From Stichopus chloronotus (Eukaryota > Echinodermata > Holothuroidea > Aspidochirotida > Stichopodidae), in assembly GCA_021234535.1 (NCBI GenBank), contig CM037843.1:21731911-21795910 (forward strand): a stretch of DNA of 64,000 nucleotides. The letters run 5' to 3'. A model generated the notes under the pieces. That model was not told the DNA's origin. It was given only the letters and a program-made list of their open reading frames with translations, and did not search any database. How positions within the stretch are numbered: the stretch's first letter is position 1; the number at the start of each line of letters is the position of its first letter. A program made the position numbers and the translations under genes. Of this stretch, positions 21,305 to 35,000 are shown piece after piece.

Positions 21305-22587
21305 ATCCAGTTCCGTACATTCGTTGCAGACCTATCAGGTAGCATACTCTATGTAGCAGTTGAGAGATTTCGCCGCAAGTAAGTAAACGAGTGTTTACCG
21401 TCCGTGAAAGACCCTAAAAATCGACATTTTTCAATATGTTATCAAGAAAACTGGGTTTCCTGTCATTTGGATGTGACAGCAGGTGGGTTGAAGTATATGT
21501 AGTGTGAAAAATTGAGGCAATTGATGCAATTTGGAATATGTTATGGCCTTTTAAATCTGTATGTCGGCGGAGGAAAAAAGCTGCATAAACCTCTTCACTT
21601 ATATCGAAGAATTTGTTGACCTCTAGCAAAAAAAAATCTAACTATAAAGTTAAACTTGAAAGTGCCATGAATGTTCAAAACATCAGCTTTCCATAGACTG
21701 GTAGGTCATAAGCGGCGAAAAATTCCTCAAGGCTTTGAAGAACAGATTACTTTTACGATTTGTTGTTTAAGACTATGGAGGCAAGTAATGGGTGTATGCT
21801 GCCATCATGTCAAACTAGCAGGGGCACATTGTATATTAATTCCCCCCTTTGACAGTCGTTTAAGTGTTACTTATTTGTAGGAATCCCGGTGGGAAAGCAG
21901 GGAACTCACCAGGACGGACTTCCCCCTTCCTACTTTCCACACTCATGAAGGGAAATGAAACTGTGAAAGCCACTCCTGATTCTATAAAGAGGCCATTTTC
22001 TTTTGTCCACCATAGTAGGTTATGAATGAAATTAGTTGCACGTCACCATTATGACCATCATAAATGTTTGCGCGAATCTCGGTCACTCATATATCAGTGT
22101 CATAGTTTGAAACGATTTCTCTGAGATCCCACTCTCACGACCAAGCCTGGCAGCATCACTCTGTTTCTTTCACAAATATTACAGAGGGAAGTGGAATCAA
22201 TGTTTTTGAGTCATTAAACATCGGAGAAAATTTTGTCAAACGGTGTTTACGTCAACCCTTCTATCATGACAAAATTCATATAAAAACATCAATTGTCACC
22301 ATATTACTCTATTTGGCAGATTTGTATTGTGTCACTGTTTCAGTGTGAGTTGAAAGATTTCAATAAGAACGTTTGACAACTAACGGCGAAACGATACATT
22401 ACCTTGCACCCAACTTCCTCGTCCACCTTCCTCGCTTTCATTCTTCAGGGTATCGAAACATTTTAGCTCGATGATCGAACTAACTATGACCTCACTACCT
22501 TTGAGTGCAGTGGCCACGGAATGGGAGGGGAGGGGCTTGTCAAGTGCTCGAGAATATGTGAAAGAGGATACATAGTTCATTATTATT
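21305..22587. other. Intergenic, nothing recognised
   Basis: No supportable gene; short frames only. Confidence 0.5.
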
Positions 22588-23340
22588 GATTCCTTGCCGA
22601 AGGCAGGCAAGGAATCTATGCGATGGTGATGTCGTGTGTGTGTGTGCGTGCGTGTGTGTGCGTGTGTATGTGACGCTTTGCTTGTAAACACGATATCTCA
22701 AGAAGGGTAACTTTGAGGGATTTCATACTTGGCATGTGGATTGCCCATATAATATAGAAGGTCCTTATTGTTTTTGGTGAAGTTCAAAGGTCATTTGAGG
22801 TCACCAGAGGTCAGAATGTGAAAACTTTGTAAACACAATATTTCCAGAAGGTTAACCGTGATTGATGTCATACTTGGTGTGTGGGTTGGTCATATTGAGT
22901 AGATAGTCCCTATTGTTTTTGGTGAAGGTCAAAGGTCATTTGAGGTAACCAGAGGTCAGAATGTGAAAACCTTGTAAACACGATATCTCCAGAAGGGTAA
23001 CTGTGACTGATGTCATACTTGGTGTGTGGGTTAGACATAATGAGTAGATGATCCCTATTGTTTTTGATGGAGGTCAAAGGTCATTTGAGGTCACCAGAAG
23101 TCAAACTATGAAAACCTTGCAAACTCAATATCTCCAGAAGGGTAACTGTGACTGATGTCATACTTGGTGTGTGGGTTGGACATATTGAGTAGATGATCCC
23201 TATTGTTTTTAGTCGAGGTCAAAGGTCATTTGAGGTCACAAAGAAAGGGCATTTTGGGTTAAAGGCTTATCAATGTGGTGTTTCTAGAACAATAACTGTA
23301 GTTGATCTCATACTTGTCATGTGGATAATTCATGTTTGTT
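22588..23340 (+). repeat. 145-bp tandem repeat element with perfect hairpin head
   Basis: The head is an exact 11-bp hairpin: GATTCCTTGCC (22588-22598) and GGCAAGGAATC (22606-22616) around a 7-nt loop. Then come ATGGTGATG, a GT-rich tract and a tandem array. The ACGATATCTCCAGAAGG marker falls at 22691, 22836, 22981 and 23126, an exact 145-bp period, with a decayed fifth unit near 23270. Each good unit contains AGGTCA half-sites as DR1 and DR4 (see findings). This is the youngest-looking locus of four. Confidence 0.88.
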
Positions 23341-26300
23341 ATAATATAGGCCTAACCATGTCGCAAGGAATCACAAAGCCTTTTGGCTTTATGGTTGTTG
23401 ATTATACTGCACTGATATGTATTACCAGTTCTCATTGGTCGATAGTTTCTTCATATTTTGCAGACATGAGATCCCTATTTCAAGCAGTTTAGAAGGTGTC
23501 GTTTCCTGCTACCGTGGAGGGGGCTTGAAAAGTAAAAAATGTGCAGTACGCTCCGTCCCAACGGACAGTGGCGTTCTGATAAGATAGTCCTACCAGGACA
23601 TCCCTCCTCCCTTCCTCCCAAAAAAATGCCCCCCCCCCCTGCTCGGATGGTGTTTGGTGTGCACCTGAGTTGGCAAAAATATTCCTACTTTGTTCAACCA
23701 ACTGTTTCATATGTTAGCGTATGTTATGACGTAAACTTGTCTATGTTGATATTTTTACTTGCCTCCTGGTAGAAGACAGTAGAAAAATTTAACATAGAAA
23801 AGAGTTTTGGTCTCGATTGGAAGGGTGACGTGCGCAACCTCTGAAATTGATGCCCCCCCCCCCCCAGTTCATGATGCGTCCTGTATGTGTTGAAAACTTT
23901 CCAAATGTATTAGGCGACCACTGGATCGACGGAAACGAGACACATTGATCTTCAATCGTACCTTCAGTTTTGTCCGTAGGTCTGCTAGATTATTATTATT
24001 ATTATTATGCTAAATTTAGCAGAACATTTTAATTGTAAGGGAATAGGCCAAAACTTTCCTTATTGCTTCAAATACCTCCAAACTCACTCAAAATTTGTTC
24101 CAACTCGTACTGCTTCCACTCACATTAAAATTCACTGGGCTTGATAGGGCAACACGTAGATGTATAGTCAAGTCATGACTTTTACGTCCGATTTATCCGC
24201 TCTTATTTAAATCAGAACCCTCCGTGTTTGATAAAGTATGTATTTTCAAAATGCTAACGTTCTACTTCAAATTTATTGACAACTGTATATTACATGATGC
24301 ATAATTACACGGGATAAAGTTTCTTTACAAATTGGAAGGTATAAAAAAGAAAAGTTCACATTTGTTGTCATTCACAAACCAAGTCACGAAAAATAAAGTA
24401 TACGAATTACAAAGTCATTCCAATCGCATATGAGTATGCAACCATAGCCTATACTATCGTAAGCCAGCTCAGTAGGCCCATACATTTATCTGCATGGTAA
24501 CACTTACGGTGAAATGTCACCTTGGCAGATTACCCGAAAGTTGTCTTCCTCTACGGCAAAGGCTAACATTCACTTTACCAACAAAAACAAAATAGGCTCA
24601 ATGATAGATGTATGATTATCGAGGCTCTACGGGGTTTCACGAAGGACACAAGACACAATAAAGAGTTGTCATTTTCTATGGCAAAGGCATAATACTAAGG
24701 CGGCACACCGACTTGATATCGACAAATTTGTGCGGAATTGAACCGGTATACTGTTGCATGAACGGACTGATAATTAGCATACTTAAAGGGAAATAGGTCG
24801 TTTGTTTTAGAGAAAACATCCATATTTTTGAAACCAATGTTTGTGGATGTAGAATCATAGATTATTCAAAATAAGGAAGGACCGTAGCCTTCTTTTCAAG
24901 AAATAAGCTTCTCGCAGATAGAAATTCAGTGATTTATTGCTCACCACTAATTTGTTCACCCAAACTTTTGAAAATTCAAGTGGTGCATCTTCCGTTACTC
25001 ATCACATGCATAATGTTTTGAGGAAATGAAGCTTTAGTACATGTTTATTGATGAGACGGAATGGTTTAACATGATTACCACTATTTTCTTTCGTTTGTAA
25101 TGTTGGTGTATTCTAAACTCTCTATTTCCCTTTAATAAAATCCAATTTCCTCTGAGTTACAGAAAACTACGTCCATAGTGTCAATGTGTGAGGTGCATAT
25201 GGTTTATCTATACGCATAAATTCTGACAGATATATACTGAAGTGGAGTTTTTACCAATGCGAAATAGTTTTTGTCTTCCTTGTACGAGCGACTTTGATAT
25301 CAGTAAAAAAATATATACCTTAACCCCGGTAGTTACATTTTCTATTAGGAAGAGAGGGGGGTGAGTGGAGGGGGGGGGGGTACGAGAGCAGTGAAATGAC
25401 CTAATTACATACTGTTTGGCAGTCCCGTTTGATCAGTCGACCATTATTGAAATTTCACCTGAAGAGAGCACGCCGGTGCCAGATGGTATAAAAAAAATGA
25501 CCACACGGTGGGAAGAAAAAAAGTGATCAGAGATGCAACAATATCCAACAGCCCACAACTGTTGTTGAAATCGGCGGAGTAGAGGTGCCATATGAAAAGG
25601 GGATCATATAGTTATACATATGTATGTATGATGTATACTTGTTCCCATGTGGTTACCTTCTGGCATTGCCAGATATTATCTCCTCCTAAGCGGGATACTC
25701 AAAGGGAATCAGATGGAACACGTGCGTGCTCCACCGCATGAGATCAATTACCAATCAATTTATAACATTGGGCAAAGGAACGCGTCTCATGTGACGTTTG
25801 ATGACTTCTGATGATGGCTGTCAAACGCGGTATCAGTGCCAGTGAATTTATTCTGTAACAACTTTCTGGTTCTACCTCGTCACACACTAGTTACGTTACT
25901 TTTGTCTGAAAGCCGCACCTGTGGTATAACCACCACGCATAAAGTGCATGAAATGACCATGGGTGTAAGATAATTGCTACACATTTTTCTCCCTCACTCT
26001 CTGTCTTTTTTTTTTTTTTGTTCTTTGCCGAATTTTCAAAGCAACGGACTTCGAAGGTATTTCGTCTACCTTACTTTTTGTTTACACAATGTACATGCAT
26101 TATTCGTTTTATAAACTGTGAAAGCAGAACCAGTCTGATTTCCTTTTATTAGTAAACTTCAAATGACATGATGATACAATTGTCATATTTTTGCATCGTT
26201 TTGTAAGTGACAACGTTTAAGTAACACATACGAAGTGTAATAAACGTGTACGTCCATGAATACAATATTAGCTTACATTATCTATGATGACATTAACTGA

Positions 26301-28464
26301 GGAAAGAAAAAAGGCTGCAGTGGACGGAGACCCACGTACGTGACTTCAACCTTGCTAAAAGTCAGAAAGTGTCTCAAACGTGTGACAAACGTGTCCATCA
26401 CTGCCGACGTTATTGCTATGAATTTGGTCCCTTCTCTTTCTGTGTTATAATCGTTTGGTTGTATATATGCATGTCTCTGACGAGAAACTGACCTAGTTAG
26501 CCTATCAGATGGATAGGCAACAGTGGCGATGGCATTGCTTCGAATGCTGACCAACGCTGTCTCGGTGTGTACATACCTGCATATATGGTTTTACCTGTGT
26601 TACAACAACAGCTGTTGTATCCAGCAGGATGACTTGCCAACTACATTCGCAGAGAAATATATATAAAAAAAACGGATGTATGAGTAGGGGACAAAAGGGT
26701 TACAATGGTGAGGGGATATAATAACTGTATGGCAACTTCACGTACTTGTGGTAGAGAGGTATATCCTGTACCATAAGAATAGAAGAATGGTCGCGACTAC
26801 ACATGAAAGTGTTCACGAAGAGCGCTATCCAGTAACTTGAGAGATACTAGAATGGATATTTGCCACTAATAATGCATAGGTAGTTACATCGAACTCGAGG
26901 TCGCTCTGAGAATGATGAAGATGCCACACGGTTGGCAACTTACACTTTGACTGCAGAGCTACCTTTCAAGAAAAAAAACCTGAAAAGTTTACAAAGGGGC
27001 TCATTGAGCTGGTTCACGAAATTCATGATAGCAATTGTCACACTTGTTGATTATTACTCACACGTTGATGGTAAATGGTCAAACTAAGAGATTATAAACA
27101 TCTGAAATTCAACTCGTAAACCCTATCAAAGATCAAAATCACTTATCTCAAATTTGTGGCCAGACAATTTTTACCATAAGGTTTACTAATTAGTATAGGC
27201 ACTCTCTGTAAATACGAAATTACAATTTCTCACATTTCAAGTAACCATAGGAATAGAAACGACTAATGGGGGTAATTAGAAGTACTGACACGTAAGGATT
27301 TCCCTCAAACTTGTCACAAAATAAACAATTTCCACTCAAAGACCTTCTTTTAAGCCCAAGAGCCTTTACAAGTCGTAGAGTAAACCTAAGTTAGACGGTA
27401 ACCACTTTTGTTTTCTCCTTTTGGGGAAGGGGGTGGGGGATCAAGAAACTCGACGTGCAAGCGCCCCCAGTTAGGCGTAGCCAGAATTTTGTTCCTACAA
27501 GGGCCCTGCAGGGACAAGAATGAGGCCTCAACGAGCGTCATACAGTGTTTTTGGTAAATAGTTTTCATGATTGTAATCTTTTGATACTCTCTAAATGCTG
27601 ACATATTTTTTTGCTTGAAAAATCACCTCTTTTAGTTCATTAGCATTCAAAACCCCATAACGTCACGAAATGTTATTCATAAAACGTAAGAGAAGGAAGC
27701 TCTTTTTGGATGGTTGATGGATAGACTGGTCGTTGCTTACATAAAACATTTCCGGCGTACGGATGTCCAATTGTGTTGTGTTGTTCCTATACAAAATGTC
27801 CATTGCACTTTGTCCATAGAAATCCGCTAAATGTTGTCAACTAATCCCACAACTGGCTTTGAATGTTGTATGACACGCTTTTCGATTGAAGTTGGGCTGA
27901 TGGCATACGCTGTTCGAATTCAACGACATATTGGCTAGGCTATTTTGCTTTTTTACCTTCAGAAGGTATGCCGACTGTACACATACCCCTATCCTGGGCT
28001 TCTCTATATATAAGCTCTGCTTGTGGCTTCACTGAACTTATCTCTTCACCCCCCTCAATGCCAACCTTTCTTTCAAATTCCGTGCTGTCATTAAATCTTT
28101 AGTGAACAATGATTCATAACTGTGTATTTCGTTCAAATTTCTTACCTCCACAAAACACATGAAATAACCTGTGCACCATACCGTCAGTTATTTGGTATAA
28201 TGACAGACACCCATTAAAACAATACTGGACGACTTTTTTTTAACAGAGGGGCCAGATTGCAACCTGTGAAATTCGTGGCCAGTGGAGTCCCTGTATAGAG
28301 AATGGGTTGAAAGACCTCCCTCTATTAAGCTACTCTTCATACTATTTGTACCAAATGTTAAAACCAAATGTGTGGGGGAAAACATGTTTCGTATTATGGA
28401 TGTTGTCTATGGCAAGCCGAATGCTTTGATATGGACATCTTTCTTACATTTCCTCTTTCGTTCA
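23341..28464. other. Intergenic, nothing recognised
   Basis: About 5 kb without a supportable exon. It holds an (ATT)n run near 23992-24008, poly-C and poly-G runs (23625-23640, 23851-23866, 25370-25380) and scattered short frames with no domain or splice support. Confidence 0.5.
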
Positions 28465-28495
28465 TTTATTTGTAATTGCGTCGTTAAGTTTTATT
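28465..28495 (-). terminator. Poly(A) signals of the isthmin-like gene
   Basis: On the minus strand AATAAA occurs at 28490-28495 and at 28465-28470, 82-112 bases after the stop codon. That is suitable for a short 3' UTR. Confidence 0.5.
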
Positions 28496-28576
28496 TCTGT
28501 TCAAAAGTTGATCTGATGGTTGCATAATTCCTCGACCCGGGGTTGCCCAATCTGCCGCAGGTCGGCCACCCCGGCT

Positions 28577-29088
28577 TTAAAAGTTTCTTGCTTCTAGTAA
28601 ATATTGGACATAGAGTTCCTCGTCTGGATTAATCTCACAGTTGAGTGCATTGTTAGGCGGTCGTATGAGGTTGTATCTAGTCCAATCGCCTTTACATAAA
28701 ATCCACGGCATTACGTCTATCTTGTAACTCAACTCTGGTGAAATCTCCGTACTGACAAGACGCGGTGTTCCCGCACCAGGTCCACGCGTGATCAAGCGAT
28801 CAGCCCTGTCGTAGCAGCATTGCTGGGCCGCGAGGCTGGTGCTGGCGGAAGAGTAGAGCGACTGGATACAATTGGATGCGGTCGGCTTGTAAATTTCCAT
28901 CCAATCCTCACCAAGGTCCATGTGGGCCCATCGAAACACAGCTTGCTTGTTCTCGTCGAATATGGCGTCGTCTCGATTCAGGTTTGAAGGTCGTAGACAC
29001 GGGCATCCCGGTAGATCATTCAGCCGTTCAAGATGAGACATCAGTTTCTCGCTTTTACATGACATCCAAGCTGTGCAGCTGTCGACCT
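28577..29088 (-). CDS. ISM1-like: Isthmin-like gene, exon 4 (AMOP domain)
   Basis: Minus-strand acceptor TTGCATACAG|AG, then 170 codons to a TAA stop. It carries the entire AMOP domain in one exon, with conserved cysteines (VDSC, WMSC, CPC, NC, CC, LC, NC) and the tail QYLLEARNF. With exon 3 (phase 1) the junction reads DADDLQVDSC. A start codon at 29098 is inside the intron and is not used. Confidence 0.93.
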
Positions 29089-32000
29089 CTGTATGCAAGA
29101 AAAAGAAACAGAAGAAACAGTTTAAGGCGGTTGGTCACATAAGGTCACTGGACGGAGGCAGAACAGAAACCGATCACCAAACCTGCTGCAACCAAACCTG
29201 CTGCGATCGTATCAATAGATATTCGTGGTCGACTTAGCCCTTGTTAGGTTTTGGGGCCATTTTTGGCACACTACATACGACGAAGCCTAAACTATACCGA
29301 TGCGTGTTATCTGCACTCCCTTTACTTTGTTTGTTCTCTCCTTTAATATTTCTTCGGTCTGACTTCCAACCGTCCGAATAGCCGCCCTTCGAAGAAGGTG
29401 ATTGCTGTATGTACAACTGACTATCCATATGCAAGCTTTAAGTAATGTATGCAAAATGGCACAATTATTGTCACCCATTGACAATCAATGTTGCCAATGA
29501 TTCGAACAAGGAATGTTGTTACTCAAGGGTCGGTGAACCGCGGTGTGTGAAAGAATATAGGTACGAGAAACCGACATGTTGCATTGATGATCCGATCCAA
29601 CGTATATGCTCGATTGTGATTTAGTACGATGAGGCCATGGAGGTGCGGTATGTTCGATTTTCTCCTGCGTGATAATAGTTCCAATCTATAAGGGATGAAT
29701 ACTGCTTAAAGCTCCCTCTTATTTTCGTGTGATAGGCCTATATCCAATTAATAGTTGGTATCCAAGTAACTTTTATCAAATGCTTATATCCACGTGAAAA
29801 GAATGACATATAGAGCAATGTTTTGATGCCAAGATTGCTGCCGACTTTCAAGACAGAACTCAAGACTCATAAATCAAAACGACTGTGATAGATATCTCTT
29901 ACAAATCAAGATAGACTGGCGTACAAAATAAGGAAGGCCATACGGCTTTTGCCATAGGCTATATGCAAATGATTAAAATGGACATAAGACTATAATTTAC
30001 AGTACATTTTTATCAATTTCTGCAAACTTTCGCAATTTGCATCACGTGTACTCATCTTCAGCAAGTTACAAATCCTAAAACTAGCTATGATAAACGCCGC
30101 AACGCGCCAAAAAGGTGAAAACTAGTTGTCGGATTCCCTTCTTTTTTTTTGAGACTGCGAAATCCGTCAACTCAAAACAATCATGATCTTCATATTTTTC
30201 CTAAGTCAATGTCATAACCGCGCGTCATAGCCCATCATAGATCGACATATATGGTTATGAATCAGTAACCTGGTTACCTATATAGTGTTACTACAATTTG
30301 ACCGATGTTCACATTAATTATTGAGTCTTTGAACGTTTCATGGGGGGAAATATTATACACGTGACGTCAGCATTTTAACTCAATGCGTTGAGACAGACAT
30401 CTTGACATGTATATAGACCCCGAAAATTCGATTTACTACAATTAACAAAATCATTTTGCCTGTTGGCTGTGTAAATTTCTAATTTGGTTTTAAAATCATA
30501 AGAAAACTCTTATTCAAAAACATAAAAAAAAAATACATGAAAAAATTACCGCAGTATATGAAAACGACCCACAACAGGATGGATGTATTATAATATATAC
30601 ATATACCAGGCTCCAACGAATCGTCAGTTTGAGATACGGTGTAATTTGACGATACAAATTAAATTAAAGAAATTACAGACACGCCGGGTGTTACAATTCA
30701 AAGCATAACATCACCGTAGTCCTGTTTTCCTTGGGACATAACGATCAAATCATTTATTCTACATTATGGGGTTATTTAGGGGTCAAATAGACTTCGAAGA
30801 AAAAAGAATAATTTCTACGTTTTTTTTTCCTGCAAGGGGACTTTTTTTATCAGTTTAAAGTATGTCGAAAATGTTCATTGGAACTGGCAACTAGCGTTAC
30901 ATTTGATCATCAATTCAAACTTTTACGGAACATCAAAAACCACAAATGATGCATTTTTAAAGCGTGGCAAGACTTAAAAAATTAAGTTCCATGTGATGTG
31001 GACTGTGCACCTAGTAAATTTTGGTCAGAGTGCGTAACGGTTTACGAGTACAAATCTCCTCCGCATATATCATTATCGCAGATAAATTAGTGATTCGTCT
31101 ATTGGGAAGGGGCGCCGTCTGTCGTTATTGTACTTTCGTTGCACCAATTGCATCTGATTGTCTCAGCGCACTCAGTTATAGCTAAACTTTCCTACAGTAG
31201 AAGGAAGCAACCACATCACTGTACAACTACGGGTAATCGGGTATATATAATGAAGCTGAAAATAGCAATAAGTTTGATATTCATGATGAATAAAATATAT
31301 TACGAAATATTGGCGTAATACATTTTATTCATCATGACAGAAATACAGAGCTTTGCCCCTGGACGTTTTATGTGACTTCATTCTTCTCCTTTGCTTTGAT
31401 GTTTGTTACTCCACTCTGTAAAAACATCGAAAATGTCAACGTTTTGACAATTCTCACAAAGCTGAAAAGAAAGGGAGTTAGTTTCCTCCAAATAGTTTTG
31501 CGAAGTCATAACCCCAGGCATTGATTAAACAGTCACCTTTCATCTCTCTGTCTTCGGAGAGTATGATTTGCTGAGCTAATGCAGAAAATGTCGGCTTTTT
31601 TTACTTTCATTGCAGGTAAATGTAACTACACCTTTAGCAAAGCCCTCGGGAACATCAAATCTCTGAATTATAGAGGTTTGAAAGGAAAATTTGTATGCCA
31701 GACATGAAAATGAAGATGAGACGATACTGGCAGTTGCACAGCATGGAAATGGTCATCCATTAGTGATTGTCGTCGGGATATTTCTTTATATAGGCTATGC
31801 ATAAAACATTTTCGATTTCTTTCCAGTCTGCAATGCAGCTTTAAAATATGTTTTTATTCTTCTGGCGCCAAACTCATCTGAGACTATTATGTATCGTCAA
31901 CGTCAAGTATGCTAGGATGTTTTTACTCTTCGGTGGGGCGTTGGATAATGTCACGTGACATATAGGTTCATACCAACTTCATTCAGTACAGGATAAATTA

Positions 32001-35000
32001 GTAATGTTATTTCTCATGTTGACAAGGCAAACTGCTCGAGGCATAAACTTGAGTCTTTCCACTTTAAAGTTCTTTGAACCGTTTACATGAAAGCTATTTA
32101 GTCCACTGCAAGAGATGTGCTGACAGCTATAAAGTGGTAATTTATATCAAGATATGTTACGAATTGAAGCGGTCATGGACAAGTTTATGAGAACAGCTTA
32201 AAGGGAACAAACAGTCATCCCTGCATTATTTTGAAAATCATAAAAATCTTGCAAATTCTCCTCTGATTTCTCTCATAAGTATTTTTCATTATGTTTCTGA
32301 GTGTCAGGACCGAATGAGCAAGGTGTCATGTTGCAAAGTTAAGCAATTCAGCAACAAAAATGATATCACATAATCAGATAATGCCATGAAAAAGTGTCAT
32401 TTATAAATTAGCATATAGGGGGTATACTAATTCAGTGTGTGCTGACTGCATTGTCCCTTTGAAGAAGGTTACTGCTCAAGGAAAAGAAATCAGTGTTTGT
32501 CTCTAACTTTTTTGTCGCAATGCACTTTAATGTGCCAATGTATTACATACTTACACTTACCTATAGCAAACTTTCTAAAGATGAAACCTTGCAAACCGTA
32601 TAGCTTTCTGTTGCATTGTGCACGCTTATACGTGCAACGTACAGGTATCAATTTTGTGAAAAAGTCCGCTGGTCAAAAAAGTACCAGCTTATGGTTTATA
32701 ATTCTGCTTAAAAGGGACAAGTTACTTTCAGAAAGACTTAAAGACAAAAACTCATCACCCCAGACAGTTTCAGTTCTCCCAACCACCTACCTCTAGTCCC
32801 TCCCTCAACCTGTTTTAAATTCCTCCACATGTGTAATCAAAACAATGGATCCCTGTGTACGCTGTGTAATACGAGCTGCTCTGCATCTTTCCAATTTGCT
32901 GTCAATCTAAGAGTACTGTAACTTAGAACCAGTTGAGAATTTTGCTTTCCGGGAGGTAAAAATGTAGCTTAGGGTGAAGCAATACAGCCTTTAAGGACTA
33001 GCTGGCAAGCGTATGGTATTTAACAAGAGGAACTGACTCAACTTACTGAACCTTAAAGGGGTAGGAAGCCCCAAATGTCTTTTTGAGGTCCATTTTCTCT
33101 GCCAGGTATACCCCAATGTAGGTCTTAAAGGTATTGATAGGTGGGACAGCAACAACTCAGTCATGAGGACTGTTCCAGATGCTCACAACCCTCTGACTAC
33201 AAAAGCGTTTGTGGATATCAAGTCTGAACGAATGACAAGATCGATGTGAACGAAGAGTAATTCACAAACGAAGAGTAATTCCCAAACTTGACACGATTAT
33301 TTTGGTCAGTAGTGTGCATTTGAACGGGGAGTTCGTTGCCTTGAAGCTATGGGACACCCACATCAACAGTCCAAATCAGTTTGCTCCTTAGCTGTGCCTA
33401 GATTAGGAAATCTGAAATTTCCGTCAAATACATATCCGGATAAAAGAGCAAAACTTTCCCCAACACATCTTTCACATAAATTGCAAAGACTTGTGTAAAG
33501 TCTTCCCAGTATTCATTGTTTCATTCATGAAGCACACTCTGAGAAAACGGGTTCACACTGAAGGGACAACAGGTGATCAAGGGTTCCCTACAGAACTATT
33601 ATTTCTCAAATAGTTCCTTACTGTCATAAGTGCCCAACAGAGTCTTCCTGTGGGACAAATGAAGAATGACCCTTTTTGTCTGGGAGTGTAGGCCTAAATA
33701 CAGATGCTTACATAGTTACAAGATGTTTACTGTTAGTCTTGTCATTTATCAACATTAATTGACTCTCTCGTCCAAGGAAAAAAATGTATATAGGCTATAT
33801 AGAAGAAGGAGGTGACAAAAGTTTCAAGTAAATACAATTGAATGTTACATCTGAACTCTACAGGTAAACATCGATGATGAGAAGATAAGTTTGTGCTAGA
33901 TTTAAAGAAAAAAAAGGTGAAAAAAGTGTAAGTAAAAGTTGTGTTACAACTACCTATTGTCCTCAGTTAGCATGTAGGCTATATACATTTCTAAGTAAAG
34001 ACCGCAGTGCTTCTTTGTTGACTCCCATGTATGCATTATCCAGCACATACTGTACATACTTCTCGTTACTTGTATGTTGTCAATCGAATGCATATACAAC
34101 GGGAAAAATAACATCAAACCATGAATACAATATGCCTGCGTAAACTTACGAAGATCGTCTGCATCTAGGACACTCAAAACCGTGGAGAGTACGTCATCTG
34201 TTACGTCATCACTATCGTCATCCTGGGAAGAGTTCGTACGAGGTATCTTGGTTGACATTTCTACGAAATGAAAATGGAAATGGAAGTAAAATGATAATGC
34301 AGTCACAGGGTCCTTCCTATACTCGCTATCAACTGCGTTGCGCATTCCCCTATATAGTGGGAGACAGTGCCTTGTAATACCCTTGGGGTACACTGTATGA
34401 CGGCATAAAGGGTACATCACATTGGATGGGGAAGGTGTCTACTCCTCGCCTTGTCAAAGGTTCTCTCTGATTTGTATCTTGCTTTCAAATTGTTTACCCT
34501 GTCCAGGTCAGACTGGTGATTGGTGAAGTTGGGTGAGGGGAGCTAGGGAGTTCGGTAAATGGAAGAACTTTCGGTGTTCAGTTAGAGATGCTATGACAAG
34601 CATAAATTGGTTTCTTAAACTGTGCCAGGACGTATGTGGTTGACCAGATGATTCTAAAGGATAATCAATATTGACCGTATGTACATAGTACGAGCGTTGT
34701 GGTGAAACTTGTCAATTATCTTACATTTTCCATAAATTGAGAGTTGTGTTTACCTAATTATATCCTGAATCAGGGCGAATCCAAAAAACCATTCACTAGG
34801 CGTGATGCTTTTCATTAAATTACAGTAACTACATCTAATTGTCAGTTCTATTGGTATTCAGCTAATCGTACTATCTTTTAGTGGTCTCGCACATGACTTT
34901 TGCACCACCAGGTCGATTTTCTGTACCGCGATAAAGGTCAGCCAGTCACCCTGGTCAGACAGGGTTTTACTCACAACCCAAGATGAAGTCCCGCAGACTT

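Noticed and set aside
22588..22616. Helitron 3' terminal hairpin
   Set aside because: The hairpin is suggestive, but I could not find a CTRR end at the right distance on either strand, nor a Rep/helicase frame.
33950..34420. 156-codon minus frame as one exon
   Set aside because: Only 34150-34260 has acceptor and donor signals in phase with the isthmin-like gene; the rest is intron read-through.
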